Part shown: positions 46,229 to 55,858 of the stretch, one piece after another
How the letters are laid out: each line of letters opens with the position of its first letter
Numbering within the stretch: the first letter of the stretch is position 1
NCBI GenBank assembly: GCA_965215755.1
Contig: OZ244119.1
Span: forward strand, 4,278,001 to 4,342,000
From: Tectiglobus sp965215755
Lineage (GTDB): Bacteria; Pseudomonadota; Alphaproteobacteria; Rhizobiales; Hyphomicrobiaceae
DNA length: 64,000 bases
Direction: 5' to 3'
Notes under the pieces: generated by a model
Told to the model about the DNA's origin: nothing
The model's input: the letters and a program-made list of their open reading frames with translations, nothing else
Databases searched by the model: none
Made by a program: the position numbers and the translations under genes

Positions 46229-47872
46229 ATGGATACATTTGACTACATCATCATTGGAGCCGGATCAGCAGGATCTGTTTTGGCGAACCGTCTCAGTGAA
46301 GACGGCGATGTCAGTGTATGCGTGCTCGAGGCAGGTCCGCCAGACACCAATCCGATGATCCACATTCCTGCTGGTTTTATGAAGACGTTCTACGATCGCT
46401 CGATCAATTGGTGTTATGAGCAAGAACCTGGCCCCTACACGCAAGGTCGGCGCATTTATTCACCCCGCGGCAAGACCCTTGGCGGTTCAAGTTCGATCAA
46501 CGGCCACATCATTAATCGTGGCCAGGCTGAAGACTTCAATCAATGGGCCCAAATGGGCAATTCCGGATGGTCCTATGCCGACATTCTACCCTACTTCAAA
46601 CGCATGGAGCGCCGCATTGGTCCTGCAGATGAGGACTACCGGGGCCGCGATGGCTTTCTTCCGGTCACAGATGCTGAGGTCCGGCACCCATTGGCTGACG
46701 CCTTCATCCAGGGCGCAGTTGAGTACGGTATTCCGATCAATCCTGACTACAACGCAGGCACCCAGGAGGGCATTAACTACGCCCAGCGCGCCATACTTAA
46801 TGGTCGCCGGATGAGCGCGGCGCGGGCGTTTCTACGACCCGCGATGCCACGGTCCAATCTAGAAGTTCGCACCGAAGCCCACGTTACAAGATTGGAGTTG
46901 GATGGGAAGCGGGCAACCGGCGTCCATTATCGCAAAGGCGGCTCCAACGGAGCAACTCAGCTCATACGCGCACGGCGGGAGGTCATCTTATCGGGTGGTG
47001 CCTATAACTCGCCACAGCTCCTTCTGCTTTCCGGGATTGGACCGAAGACTGAACTGGACCGCAACGGCATTCCAGTCGTGCATCACCTTGAAGGCGTGGG
47101 TGAAGGCCTTCAAGATCATTACACCTCGCGTACGGTTGTGCGGGTCAAGAACGCGAGCACGATGAACGAGAGAGTACGTGGCTTTGCTCTTGCCAGTGAA
47201 GCCGTGAAATATGCGTTCGCCCGCAAAGGCATCTTGGCCATGACGCCGACCCTTGTCTATTGCTTCTGGCATTCGGGCGTAACGGCTGAACGATCAGACG
47301 TTCAATTGACGTTTACACCTGCGAGTTACATGGACGGCGTCAAAGGCAAACTGGAAGGCGAACCCGGCATGACGGTGCCTTCATGGCAGCAGCGTCCGGA
47401 GAGCCGTGGTTATCTGCGTCTGCGATCAGCAGATCCCTTTGAAGCACCACTGATCCAGACCAATTATCTGGCAGAAGAGATCGACCGGCGGGTATTTGTT
47501 GCGGGCATGCGGTTGGCGCGTGCCCTGCTGAAGTCAAACCCTTTGGCACCCTATTACGGTTACGAGTGCTATCCGGGGCCGGATGTCCAAACTGATGACG
47601 AGTTTCTTGATGCTGGGACGCGACGCGGTCAAACGACGTTCCATCCAGGCTGCACCTGCCGCATGGGGCCTGCCAACAACAAGCTGTCCGTCGTCGATCA
47701 TGAACTTCGCGTCCATGGCATCGCGAACCTGCGCGTGGTTGATGCGTCTGTGATGCCGAAGATGATCTCTGCGAACCTCAATGCCTCGACCTTGATGATT
47801 GCAGAAAAGGCCTCCGACATGATCAAAGGCCGCTCCACTTTGGAGCCAGCGCAAGCCCACGCCGCTGAGTGA
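46229..47872 (+). CDS. GMC-family FAD oxidoreductase (choline dehydrogenase-like)
   Basis: 547 residues. FAD motif IIGAGSAGSVLANRL at the N-terminus, GGSSSINGHIINRG, and the C-terminal catalytic His in FHPGCTCRMG with NLRVVDASVMP. The usual HPVGTCRMG and GNTNAPT read HPGCTCRMG and ANLNAST. It oxidises a primary alcohol to an aldehyde. Substrate unknown; no betaine aldehyde dehydrogenase is adjacent. Divergent from the TauD-type gene. Confidence 0.9.
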   Translation: MDTFDYIIIGAGSAGSVLANRLSEDGDVSVCVLEAGPPDTNPMIHIPAGFMKTFYDRSINWCYEQEPGPYTQGRRIYSPRGKTLGGSSSINGHIINRGQAEDFNQWAQMGNSGWSYADILPYFKRMERRIGPADEDYRGRDGFLPVTDAEVRHPLADAFIQGAVEYGIPINPDYNAGTQEGINYAQRAILNGRRMSAARAFLRPAMPRSNLEVRTEAHVTRLELDGKRATGVHYRKGGSNGATQLIRARREVILSGGAYNSPQLLLLSGIGPKTELDRNGIPVVHHLEGVGEGLQDHYTSRTVVRVKNASTMNERVRGFALASEAVKYAFARKGILAMTPTLVYCFWHSGVTAERSDVQLTFTPASYMDGVKGKLEGEPGMTVPSWQQRPESRGYLRLRSADPFEAPLIQTNYLAEEIDRRVFVAGMRLARALLKSNPLAPYYGYECYPGPDVQTDDEFLDAGTRRGQTTFHPGCTCRMGPANNKLSVVDHELRVHGIANLRVVDASVMPKMISANLNASTLMIAEKASDMIKGRSTLEPAQAHAAE

Positions 47873-47890
47873 TCTGGCCAAGGGTTTGCG

Positions 47891-49219
47891 CTACTGACGT
47901 GCAATCGCTCTGGCTTTGGCGAGAACCCGGTCGATCGCGGTCCGCGTGCTGGCTACGATCCAATCATCATCAAATAGCTGTTCTTGGGCATTCGACAGCT
48001 CCGGCGCCAATTCGCCGAGCACATCACGAAGATGACGCTGTTCACCTAGCGCGCGCTGGCAGGCGTCCTTTAAAAGCGTTTGCGCGTCTTGACGGGGCAT
48101 ATGCTGAGCCAGCATGAATGACGCTGCCTCCGCGTACGGCAATCCCAATGAGGTGTCGATGTTGTCCCGCATCCGTGAGACCTTCACCTCCATTGAGGCC
48201 AACAGACTTTCTGCGGTCCGCAAGCTGGCGCCGCAAGCAATCACGATCTGTGGCAGTGACATCCACTCAAGGGCCCAGCCAGGCCCGCCGCGCTCATGTT
48301 CCTGGATGGCTGCCTGATGAACCGCGGCGATATTCGAGGCGTTGAAACGCGCGAGCGTCACGAGCACTTCAGCAGAGACCGGATTTGCCTTGTTAGGCAT
48401 GGTCGAGGAACCACCGGCCCCTCTGATCACAATCTCACCCACCTCGCTGGAGGCGAGATTGGCGCAGTCGGCCCCGACCTTTCCGAGAGATCCCGTGATG
48501 TTTGCGCAGAACCCGGCCAATTCGACGATACGATCACGCTGGGTATGCCAGACCGTATCAGGGCGACCGAGCGAGAGTTCCTTTGCAAGTTGATCTGCTA
48601 CGGCATCGGCCTTGTCGCCTAAAACAGAAAGCGTACCGACGGCACCTGCGAAAGAGAGGATTTCCACCCGCGAGCGCATTTCCCGTAGCCGCTCGACATG
48701 GCGCAGCAGTGCTGACAGCCATGCGGCGACCTTGCCCCCAAACGTCATGGGCGCTGCCTGCATGTTGCGCGTCCGCCCAACCATGACCGTGGTGCGGTGA
48801 GCCTCCGTCATCTCGACCAACTGCGAAATGAGGGTTTGCAAGCGTTCGTCGATGAGATCCAGCGCTTGCTTCACTCTGAGCACAAGGCTCGTATCCGTCA
48901 CGTCCTGAGATGTTGCGCCCCAATGGGCATAGGGCCCTGCTTCCGTGCCGCTTGCCTCGCGCAGACGGCGGACAAGTTCGGGAATGGGCACACTATCGCG
49001 CGCTGTAGCGGCTTTCAGATCCATAGGGTCAATGGTTAGATTAGAGGCCGCATCAGATATGCGCTCTGCTGCTTCTGGCGGGATCACACCGTGTACAGCT
49101 TGTGCCCGTGCCAACGCACCTTCAAATACGAGCATTTGGCGAATGTTGCAGGCGTCTGAGAACAGCTCCTCCATCAGTGCATCACCCAGTAGATCAGAGT
49201 GCATTGGGGACAAGGTCAT
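47891..49219 (-). CDS. fumarase/aspartase-superfamily lyase, PcaB-like
   Basis: 442 residues, all-helical. The superfamily signature GGSSTMPNKANP is near residue 266 and matches GSSxMPxKxNP. THWGATSQD-like HWGATSQDVTDTS lies near residue 95 and is typical of 3-carboxy-cis,cis-muconate cycloisomerase and adenylosuccinate lyase relatives. It is the only such gene and no other protocatechuate genes are near, so the substrate may differ. ATG 49219; it converges on the GMC gene 18 bases apart. Confidence 0.85.
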   Translation of the reverse strand: MTLSPMHSDLLGDALMEELFSDACNIRQMLVFEGALARAQAVHGVIPPEAAERISDAASNLTIDPMDLKAATARDSVPIPELVRRLREASGTEAGPYAHWGATSQDVTDTSLVLRVKQALDLIDERLQTLISQLVEMTEAHRTTVMVGRTRNMQAAPMTFGGKVAAWLSALLRHVERLREMRSRVEILSFAGAVGTLSVLGDKADAVADQLAKELSLGRPDTVWHTQRDRIVELAGFCANITGSLGKVGADCANLASSEVGEIVIRGAGGSSTMPNKANPVSAEVLVTLARFNASNIAAVHQAAIQEHERGGPGWALEWMSLPQIVIACGASLRTAESLLASMEVKVSRMRDNIDTSLGLPYAEAASFMLAQHMPRQDAQTLLKDACQRALGEQRHLRDVLGELAPELSNAQEQLFDDDWIVASTRTAIDRVLAKARAIARQ

Positions 49220-49384
49220 CGAGCCTCCGGAGAGTTGTATCTTCTGCTGCCCACGCTAGCACTGCTTCGCCCATCCCTGAGCTGTCGTGCTAACGCAAGC
49301 CGAGTTTAAGTTTCCATGACACTTGGCGAATGGCGACCTCCCATGTCAAGCTATCGCCAACAATGCAGGGAGGCATATTGGATC

Positions 49385-50140
49385 ATGTCGATAGCAACTC
49401 ACTGGATCATGAGATTTGTTGCGGCTCTGCTACTCATCATATCAGCGGCCAGCAGTGTCTACGCGAAGGCGCGCGTCGATGTTGAGCTGGTCTTGCTCGC
49501 AGATGCTTCCAACTCGATCGACAATGCCGAGATCAAATTTCAGCGCCAGGGTTACGCAACCGCCATTACGCATCCTGATGTCATTGGCGCGATCCAAAAG
49601 GGTGATCTTGGCCGCATTGCCGTAACCTTCATTGAATGGGCTGACGCCAACCACCAGGAAACCGTTGTACCCTGGATGGTCATAAAGGATAAGCAGAGTG
49701 CGGAGGCGTTTGCCCGAGCTTTGTTCGCAATGGAGCGGCGTGCATACGGTAGCAATGCCATTGGCGCTGCCTTGGCCGCGGCACACCGTCAAATCTCCCA
49801 GAACAAATTTGAGGGTCTTCGCAAAGTCATCGACTTCTCGGGAGACAGCGCCAACAATTGGAATGGCATACCAATCGCGGAGGCACGCAATCGCGCATTG
49901 CAAGCTGGCATTATCATCAATGGCCTCGCGATCCTTTGCCGCCTAGAGAATTGCGGCGGACGGCCGATCAATTACAATCTTGAGCAAGCCTTTGCCAAAC
50001 AGATCATCGGCGGTCCAGGCAGTTTCGTAGTGACAGTGGATAGTCCGGAGCGCTTTACCCAAGCCGTCCGGAGCAAGCTCATTCTGGAACTAGCGTCGTT
50101 ACCCTTGGGCCTTTCGTCCAGAAAGGTCATTCGTCGTTAG
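49385..50140 (+). CDS. DUF1194 secreted VWA-like protein
   Basis: 251 residues. A signal peptide (MRFVAALLLIISAASSVYA) is followed by LVLLADASNSID, giving the MIDAS D-x-S-x-S of von Willebrand A domains, and VIDFSGDSANN later. This is the DUF1194 layout of alphaproteobacterial exported proteins; the role is unknown. GGGAGG lies upstream of ATG 49385; ATG 49409 is also possible. Confidence 0.85.
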   Translation: MSIATHWIMRFVAALLLIISAASSVYAKARVDVELVLLADASNSIDNAEIKFQRQGYATAITHPDVIGAIQKGDLGRIAVTFIEWADANHQETVVPWMVIKDKQSAEAFARALFAMERRAYGSNAIGAALAAAHRQISQNKFEGLRKVIDFSGDSANNWNGIPIAEARNRALQAGIIINGLAILCRLENCGGRPINYNLEQAFAKQIIGGPGSFVVTVDSPERFTQAVRSKLILELASLPLGLSSRKVIRR

Positions 50141-50280
50141 TGTCTGGTTCGTGTTTGACGCTTTGAAACAAACAATTATCCGCGCGTGACCAGTTCGGAA
50201 TAACTGGTCATTGACCACCCAGCAGCTTCCGTGCACAGCTGGACGTTTGGGGTAATGCTGAACCGTCTGGCACATCGAAC

Positions 50281-51687
50281 ATGCAAGAAACACATAGTCC
50301 TGTGCCGGCATCCCGGGCGCCAAAGTCCCAAGACGTGCCGCACTTCCAAGAGACTGGGATCTTGCTGCGCATCGCCGGTCCGCTGGTCGCCGCCTATCTT
50401 GCTGAATACTCTATGGTGCTCACGACAAAGGCACTTGTCGGACAACTCGGCTTCAGAGAGTTAGCGGCTGTAGGACTCGCTGGAGATTTGGCATCCCAGA
50501 TTCAGATTGTCCTGGTCGGCACTCTCTCTGTCGTGGGTGTTCTCGTGTCACAAGCTAACGGTGCTGAGGATAAGCATGGCGCGGGTCAGGCTGCTCGCCA
50601 CGGGATATTTGTCGCCATCCTATTGGCGCTGCCGGCTATGGTTCTTGTTTGGCATCTTGATAGCGTCTTGGCGTTGGCTGGCTTTGAACCTGATCTAATC
50701 CGACGTATGGCACCGTACCTGCATCCCGTATCCTTTTCCTTGTTGCCAATGCTGTGCTTCTTCGTCTTGCGCATGTTTGTTGCGGCTCTCGCCAAGACTG
50801 CCGCGGTGATGTGGATCACGATTGCCGCTGTCATTCTCAACTACTTTCTCTGCCAGGGACTGATACATGGTCATTATGGCCTGCCAAAACTTGGCATCGC
50901 CGGGGCGGGATGGGCAAAGACAGTTGTTGCGGTTTTCATGGTCACGTCTCTGCTGGCCTACATCTACGTGACACCATTTCTGCGCGGCTACGGTTTTTTC
51001 AAAGGCCGGTTCAAAATCGACTCCGGCCTTTGCCGCGAGATCCTGTTGCTTGGGTTTCCTGTCGCCGGGATTGTTTTGCTGGAGGCAGGACTATTTACTG
51101 CCGTGTCGTTATTCTCAGGGCTCCTCGGCTCTGTGGAGCTGGCTACATATCAAGTGATCATTGCCTGGGTTGCGATCGCGTTCAAATCTGCCCAGGGGCT
51201 GGCGGAAGCTGGAATGGTGCGTGTTGCCTACGCCGCCGGCCGCCATAATGTTGCGCAGGCTCGCCGTTCAGGTCTGCTGACCATGTTGATTGGGGTGATT
51301 TGGCTCGTCTGCCTGGCCGTGGTGCCTCTCTCTTTCCCAGAGATGCTTGTCCAACTGTTTCTTGATCGCAGTGATCCGGGCTTTGCTCCAGTTCTTGCAC
51401 TTGCCAGCAAGGTTCTCATACTGGCGGCCTTCTTCCAGATTTTTGATGGCCTGCAGGTGATCGCTTCATTGATGTTGCGCGGCCTCAAAGACACATTGGT
51501 CCCGCTCTGGCTAGCCGCGTTCGGTTATTGGGTGCTGGGTATCGGTGGTGGGTGGTGGCTCGCATTCCGTGGGGAGTTTGGCGCCGAAGGGTTGTGGTGG
51601 GGCATGGCGGTCGGGCTGACTGTCACCGCATGTCTTCTTTCAGTGCGGTTTGTGTATCTCACGCGTCGATCGCTTCAAGCTTCCTGA
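50281..51687 (+). CDS. MATE-family multidrug/toxin exporter
   Basis: 468 residues with about twelve membrane segments in two similar halves: the first starts at LRIAGPLVAAYLAEYS, the second near VAGIVLLEAGLFTAV. GLGDLASQ-like AGDLASQIQI and LKDTLVPLW are typical of the NorM/MATE fold. It exports cationic or drug-like compounds using Na+ or H+. Its 3' end overlaps the flavoprotein gene by 13 bases on the opposite strand. Confidence 0.9.
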   Translation: MQETHSPVPASRAPKSQDVPHFQETGILLRIAGPLVAAYLAEYSMVLTTKALVGQLGFRELAAVGLAGDLASQIQIVLVGTLSVVGVLVSQANGAEDKHGAGQAARHGIFVAILLALPAMVLVWHLDSVLALAGFEPDLIRRMAPYLHPVSFSLLPMLCFFVLRMFVAALAKTAAVMWITIAAVILNYFLCQGLIHGHYGLPKLGIAGAGWAKTVVAVFMVTSLLAYIYVTPFLRGYGFFKGRFKIDSGLCREILLLGFPVAGIVLLEAGLFTAVSLFSGLLGSVELATYQVIIAWVAIAFKSAQGLAEAGMVRVAYAAGRHNVAQARRSGLLTMLIGVIWLVCLAVVPLSFPEMLVQLFLDRSDPGFAPVLALASKVLILAAFFQIFDGLQVIASLMLRGLKDTLVPLWLAAFGYWVLGIGGGWWLAFRGEFGAEGLWWGMAVGLTVTACLLSVRFVYLTRRSLQAS

Positions 51688-53720
51688 CAGAGGCGCAAGG
51701 CATCAAGAACGGCAGCGTGAATGTTGCGACTGGAAAGAGCGTCTCCAATGCGATGCAGTTCGAATGGTCCTTTGGATAAATCCGCGTCTGCCCGCGCTTG
51801 CGGCTGGCCGACAACCCAACGCTTAAGTTCCGTCACGCCGTCATTTGAAGAGTGTTCACGCAGCTCATGATAGATGCCATCGGCCGGGATCGTGCCATAA
51901 TCGAAAATCACCTGGCCAGCAGATAGCTCAGTGACTTCTCCGGTCAGTTCATTTTGTAGCACTGCGGATAACTGATTGCCGTCTCGACGAACTTCCTTCA
52001 ACTGTTCTTCAAAGCGGACCGGCATCTTGTGCTCATGGACCCAGCGCCGCCAGATGACGCGCTCCGCGTAAGCCTGTTCGGTAGCGAGGCTTTCATCAAT
52101 CGTTGCGAATTGAACGCTCGCATTCCTATTCTGGCAGTATTGAGCCGCTGTTAGCGCCGCGTGCCGCCCGGTACCGTCAACTACAATGACATCCTCGCCC
52201 GGCGGAACGCTTCCGCTGAGCACATCCCAAGCGCTTGTCACGTGCTCTGCTCCCGGCAACCAATCAAGATTGGGCGTACCGCCTGTCGCAATGATCACCA
52301 TGTCTGGCTTTTCACCTACAACATCGTCAGTTTCGGCGAAGTGGTTCAGACGCAGCGAAACACCGAGACGTTCCAATTCCGATACGCGCCAGTCTATGAT
52401 TGCAACGATATCTCTGCGCCAGTCGGCCTCTGCTGCTAGCAAGACTTGCCCGCCGGCACGTGGTGCTGCTTCGAATACAACGACCTCGTGACCGCGCTCG
52501 CCGCACACACGTGCTGCCTCCAGGCCAGCTGGTCCGGCGCCGACAACGATGACCTTTCGCTTTGTTGCTGCTGGCTCAATCACTTGTCGCAATATGTTTT
52601 CGTGCCCCGTTGCCGGGTTATGGAGGCAGGCAGGTCGTAACTCACTCATACAATGCGTGAAACCTACACATGGCCTGACCCGCTCTTCTTCACCGGCTGC
52701 AATCTTCTCGACGAGATGTGGATCAGCGATCTGGGCGCGCGTCATCCCGACGAGATCGATTAAACCTTCGCGGACCGCATGGCGGGCGGTGGAAATATCG
52801 GTGATGCGGGCTGCATGAAAGACTGGTAGATCAATCTGCTCTTTGAAGGCTGCTGCTTTCTCAAGCCATGGGCCGATTGGTGAAGCCATGCCCGGCATGT
52901 TGTCCATCGCCAGACCAATCTGCGTGTCCATCCGGCCATAGACCGCGTTAAAGAAGTCGAGCATGCCGGTCGCCTGAAAGATCTTTGCGATCTTGACGCA
53001 GTCGTCAAAACCCAGTCCGGCATCATGTCCTTCATCAACGATGAACCGGAAGCCAACCAGAAAATCATCGCCGACAGCTTTCCGAATGGCTTCGTAGACC
53101 TCGAGGCCGAAGCGGCAGCGGTTTTCGAGGCTCCCACCATACGCATCGGTTCGCCGATTGGTTGCAGGCGATAGAAACTGACCGATAAGATGCGCGCCAG
53201 ACAGAGTTTCGATCCCATCCAAGCCGCCATCCTGGCAACGCTTAGCCGCTGCAGCGAATGCTGCAATGACCCGTTTGATGTCAGCATGATCGATCTCTTT
53301 GGGAATACTGCGATGCAGCGTTTCGCGTATGACGGACGGCGCGATGGTTGGCAACATCGCCCCTTTGTTGCTCTCCCCACGGCGCCCGAGATGCGTGATT
53401 TGGCACATTAAGGCGGCACCCTGATCGTGCACGCGCTTCGACAGCTTCTCCAGATGAGGAATAACCTCGTCGACACCAACATTGAGCTGCTGAAAGACGG
53501 ATGGTGAATCAATGTCGACATTTGACGATCCGCCAAACATTGTCAGACCGATGCCGCCTCGCGCTTTTTCTTCCTGGTAAGCTTGGTAGCGCTCCTTCGG
53601 CATGCCGCCTTCTTCAAGTCCACAGGCATGGCTAGTGCTCATAATGCGATTGCGCAGGCGCACGTGCTTGATCTGCAGCGGCTGCAGCAGTGGATCAGTC
53701 GATGAGGCTTGGCTCTTCAT
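51675..53720 (-). CDS. NADH:flavin oxidoreductase (TMADH/DCR-type) with incomplete iron-sulfur site
   Basis: 681 residues. The N-terminal OYE-type FMN barrel (TSHACGLEEGGMP, GQFLSPATNRRTDAYGGS) and C-terminal FAD/NAD domain (VVGAGPAGLEAARV) are those of trimethylamine dehydrogenase and 2,4-dienoyl-CoA reductase. The 4Fe-4S motif C-x2-C-x2-C-x12-C reads CVGFTHC-x7-C, so the second Cys is Phe and the last spacing is shorter. ATG 53720 has AAGGG upstream. Last gene of the aminotransferase operon. Confidence 0.88.
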   Translation of the reverse strand: MKSQASSTDPLLQPLQIKHVRLRNRIMSTSHACGLEEGGMPKERYQAYQEEKARGGIGLTMFGGSSNVDIDSPSVFQQLNVGVDEVIPHLEKLSKRVHDQGAALMCQITHLGRRGESNKGAMLPTIAPSVIRETLHRSIPKEIDHADIKRVIAAFAAAAKRCQDGGLDGIETLSGAHLIGQFLSPATNRRTDAYGGSLENRCRFGLEVYEAIRKAVGDDFLVGFRFIVDEGHDAGLGFDDCVKIAKIFQATGMLDFFNAVYGRMDTQIGLAMDNMPGMASPIGPWLEKAAAFKEQIDLPVFHAARITDISTARHAVREGLIDLVGMTRAQIADPHLVEKIAAGEEERVRPCVGFTHCMSELRPACLHNPATGHENILRQVIEPAATKRKVIVVGAGPAGLEAARVCGERGHEVVVFEAAPRAGGQVLLAAEADWRRDIVAIIDWRVSELERLGVSLRLNHFAETDDVVGEKPDMVIIATGGTPNLDWLPGAEHVTSAWDVLSGSVPPGEDVIVVDGTGRHAALTAAQYCQNRNASVQFATIDESLATEQAYAERVIWRRWVHEHKMPVRFEEQLKEVRRDGNQLSAVLQNELTGEVTELSAGQVIFDYGTIPADGIYHELREHSSNDGVTELKRWVVGQPQARADADLSKGPFELHRIGDALSSRNIHAAVLDALRLCQEA

Positions 53721-53818
53721 TGCGTGCCCTTCTTTGAATTTTTTGTTTAGGCTGTCGTCTGATCTTGGCTTTTCGCCACGGCAACTTGCAGGCGCCCAGA
53801 CTTGTCATCTGACAACCA

Positions 53819-55858
53819 TCAAACCAATGGTCGACCAGGGCCAATCCGACGAACTTCCAGCATTGCGTTGGTCTCCGCGCGCAGCATGGCAATACCAGCG
53901 TTATCAATTGGCACAGTCCCAGCAGCGACGTCATCCTTCACGTCCAACCAGGCGCGTAAGGGAGCTGCCTTGCCGGAATCGATTTCGACCAAGTCGCCAG
54001 ATTGGGCTGCGATTTTTTTCGCATCATTTGTGTTGAGGCGGCAGGTACGATGCTTGCTCACCGTGGTGTGACGGTAACTGTCGGGTTCTGCAGCGCTTCG
54101 CAGTCGTAGTATTTCGGAGGCACGTTGTTGCCTCAACTCGCTCGTCGCTTGGCGATCAACATCGCCGGCATCGTCGATGACCACACCGTAGACGTGCGTG
54201 AGTGCACTCTCTGAGATGTAACCTAGTCGGAAATCTTCAGCGACGGACATCGCCGGGCGATCAAGCGGATTGCCGTAGCCACCTCCACCGGCAGAGCGCA
54301 GGACAACACGCTCACCTTCTTCCACGATGTGGCCACCAACCTTACCAGGTGTTGCAAATGGCTCTTCCGTGTTGTCTGTCGTCACCACCCAGGACCCGAG
54401 TGGTTTGCCGCTGTGGCCACCGAGCACACCGAACGCCGGGACAATAGCGCCATCTGACAACAAGGAGTATTTGGCATCGGGAGCAGTCAGCCTGATGCGC
54501 CTTCGCATTGCGAGTCCACCACGAGATCGACCCGCCCCGCCGGAGTCAGTATCAAGCTCTGAGGCTTCGACGAGGAGCGGAAAACGAGACTCAATCACTT
54601 CAGATGGTTGCACCGTAACCAAGTCTCCCCAGTCGAACGGTGCCATTGCACTCGGGCCATCTGCCTCGGCGAATCCTCCGTTGCCGCCACCAGACCACTC
54701 ATAGTGAACCCACTCGCGACCAGCACGTGTGTCGTAACCACCTAACAGATTGTGGAATGAACTGCGACAGAGATCACCCGCCACCTTGTCGGGAACGACC
54801 TGGCTTAGAGCGCCGACCATAGTCGCAATCACGCGCTTTCTAATCTCTCCATGGGAGCCCGCCGGTGCAGGTCTCGTCACGTTCACAATGGTGCCTTCCG
54901 GAGCAATGACCTCAATTGGCCGGAAAGAGCCCTGGTTAAGTGGGGCATCGGGATCGAAGATCGACTTCACAGCAATAAAGACCGACGCGGCCGTGACAGC
55001 CAGCGTCGAGTTGACCGGCACCGGCACTTGCGGCGAGGCACCCGTAAAATCGGCTGTGAGCGTATCACCAGCAACGGTCAGCTTTAACGGCAGCAGCAAA
55101 GGCTCGAAGCCTCCTTGCGGGTAGGTCTCCAGATAATCTTCGTAGGCGTAGGTTCCATCCGGGAGTGCATTGAGGCATGACCGCATCCGTGCTTCAGCGC
55201 GATCTAGATCGAGACGTACCGCTTCCAGCATTTGGTCGACGCCATAGCGATCACACAACTCACGAATGCGCGTTTCCGCGACATGGCACGCGGCAATGCC
55301 GGCATAAAAGTCCCCAATGCGTTCATCTGGCACCCGCATGTTGGCGAGCAGCAATTCAAGGGCGGCATCATTCATCTTGCCGCGTTCCATGATCTTGATA
55401 GGAGGGATGCGAATGCCTTCCTGATAGATTTCCGTTGCATTGCCAGACATGCTACCCGGCACCATGCCGCCGACATCGGGCCAGTGTTCGCGGACAGCAG
55501 GAAAAAAGATCAGCCGGTCATTGAGAAAAACCGGACAGATAATGGTGACGTCATTCAGGTGTGTGCCGCCAACATATGGATCGTTGACCAGGATGATGTC
55601 ACCCGGCGCAAGGTCATCACCAAGTTTGGCCATGGCTGACTGCACAGTCCAAGGCATTGGAACAACGTGACTGCCGATGTCCTCGGACTGAGCGACAACC
55701 TGACTGTCCGGAGCGAATAGTCCGCAAGAAAAGTCCTTCGCTTCATAGATCGCGACTGACTTTGCCGTGCGCATGACCGTCGCGCGCATCTCCCGGACGA
55801 CCGAGATCAACCCCTGGGTCAGAACTTCAAGTGTTATCGGATCAACTGTGGCGGTCAT
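53819..55858 (-). CDS. HyuB family protein, second copy, with a C-terminal barrel-like extension
   Basis: 679 residues, about 145 longer than the first HyuB. The core (IYEAKDFSCGLFAPD, LVNDPYVGGTHLND, SAGGGGYGNPLDRP) is typical. After the usual tail ending near residue 590, some 85 residues follow: RLNTNDAKKIAAQSGDLVEI and LRAWLDVKDDVAAGTV, which look like the double-psi barrel of CDC48-N/molybdopterin-type domains. The start ATG overlaps the hyuA stop by 4 bases. Confidence 0.9.
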   Translation of the reverse strand: MTATVDPITLEVLTQGLISVVREMRATVMRTAKSVAIYEAKDFSCGLFAPDSQVVAQSEDIGSHVVPMPWTVQSAMAKLGDDLAPGDIILVNDPYVGGTHLNDVTIICPVFLNDRLIFFPAVREHWPDVGGMVPGSMSGNATEIYQEGIRIPPIKIMERGKMNDAALELLLANMRVPDERIGDFYAGIAACHVAETRIRELCDRYGVDQMLEAVRLDLDRAEARMRSCLNALPDGTYAYEDYLETYPQGGFEPLLLPLKLTVAGDTLTADFTGASPQVPVPVNSTLAVTAASVFIAVKSIFDPDAPLNQGSFRPIEVIAPEGTIVNVTRPAPAGSHGEIRKRVIATMVGALSQVVPDKVAGDLCRSSFHNLLGGYDTRAGREWVHYEWSGGGNGGFAEADGPSAMAPFDWGDLVTVQPSEVIESRFPLLVEASELDTDSGGAGRSRGGLAMRRRIRLTAPDAKYSLLSDGAIVPAFGVLGGHSGKPLGSWVVTTDNTEEPFATPGKVGGHIVEEGERVVLRSAGGGGYGNPLDRPAMSVAEDFRLGYISESALTHVYGVVIDDAGDVDRQATSELRQQRASEILRLRSAAEPDSYRHTTVSKHRTCRLNTNDAKKIAAQSGDLVEIDSGKAAPLRAWLDVKDDVAAGTVPIDNAGIAMLRAETNAMLEVRRIGPGRPLV

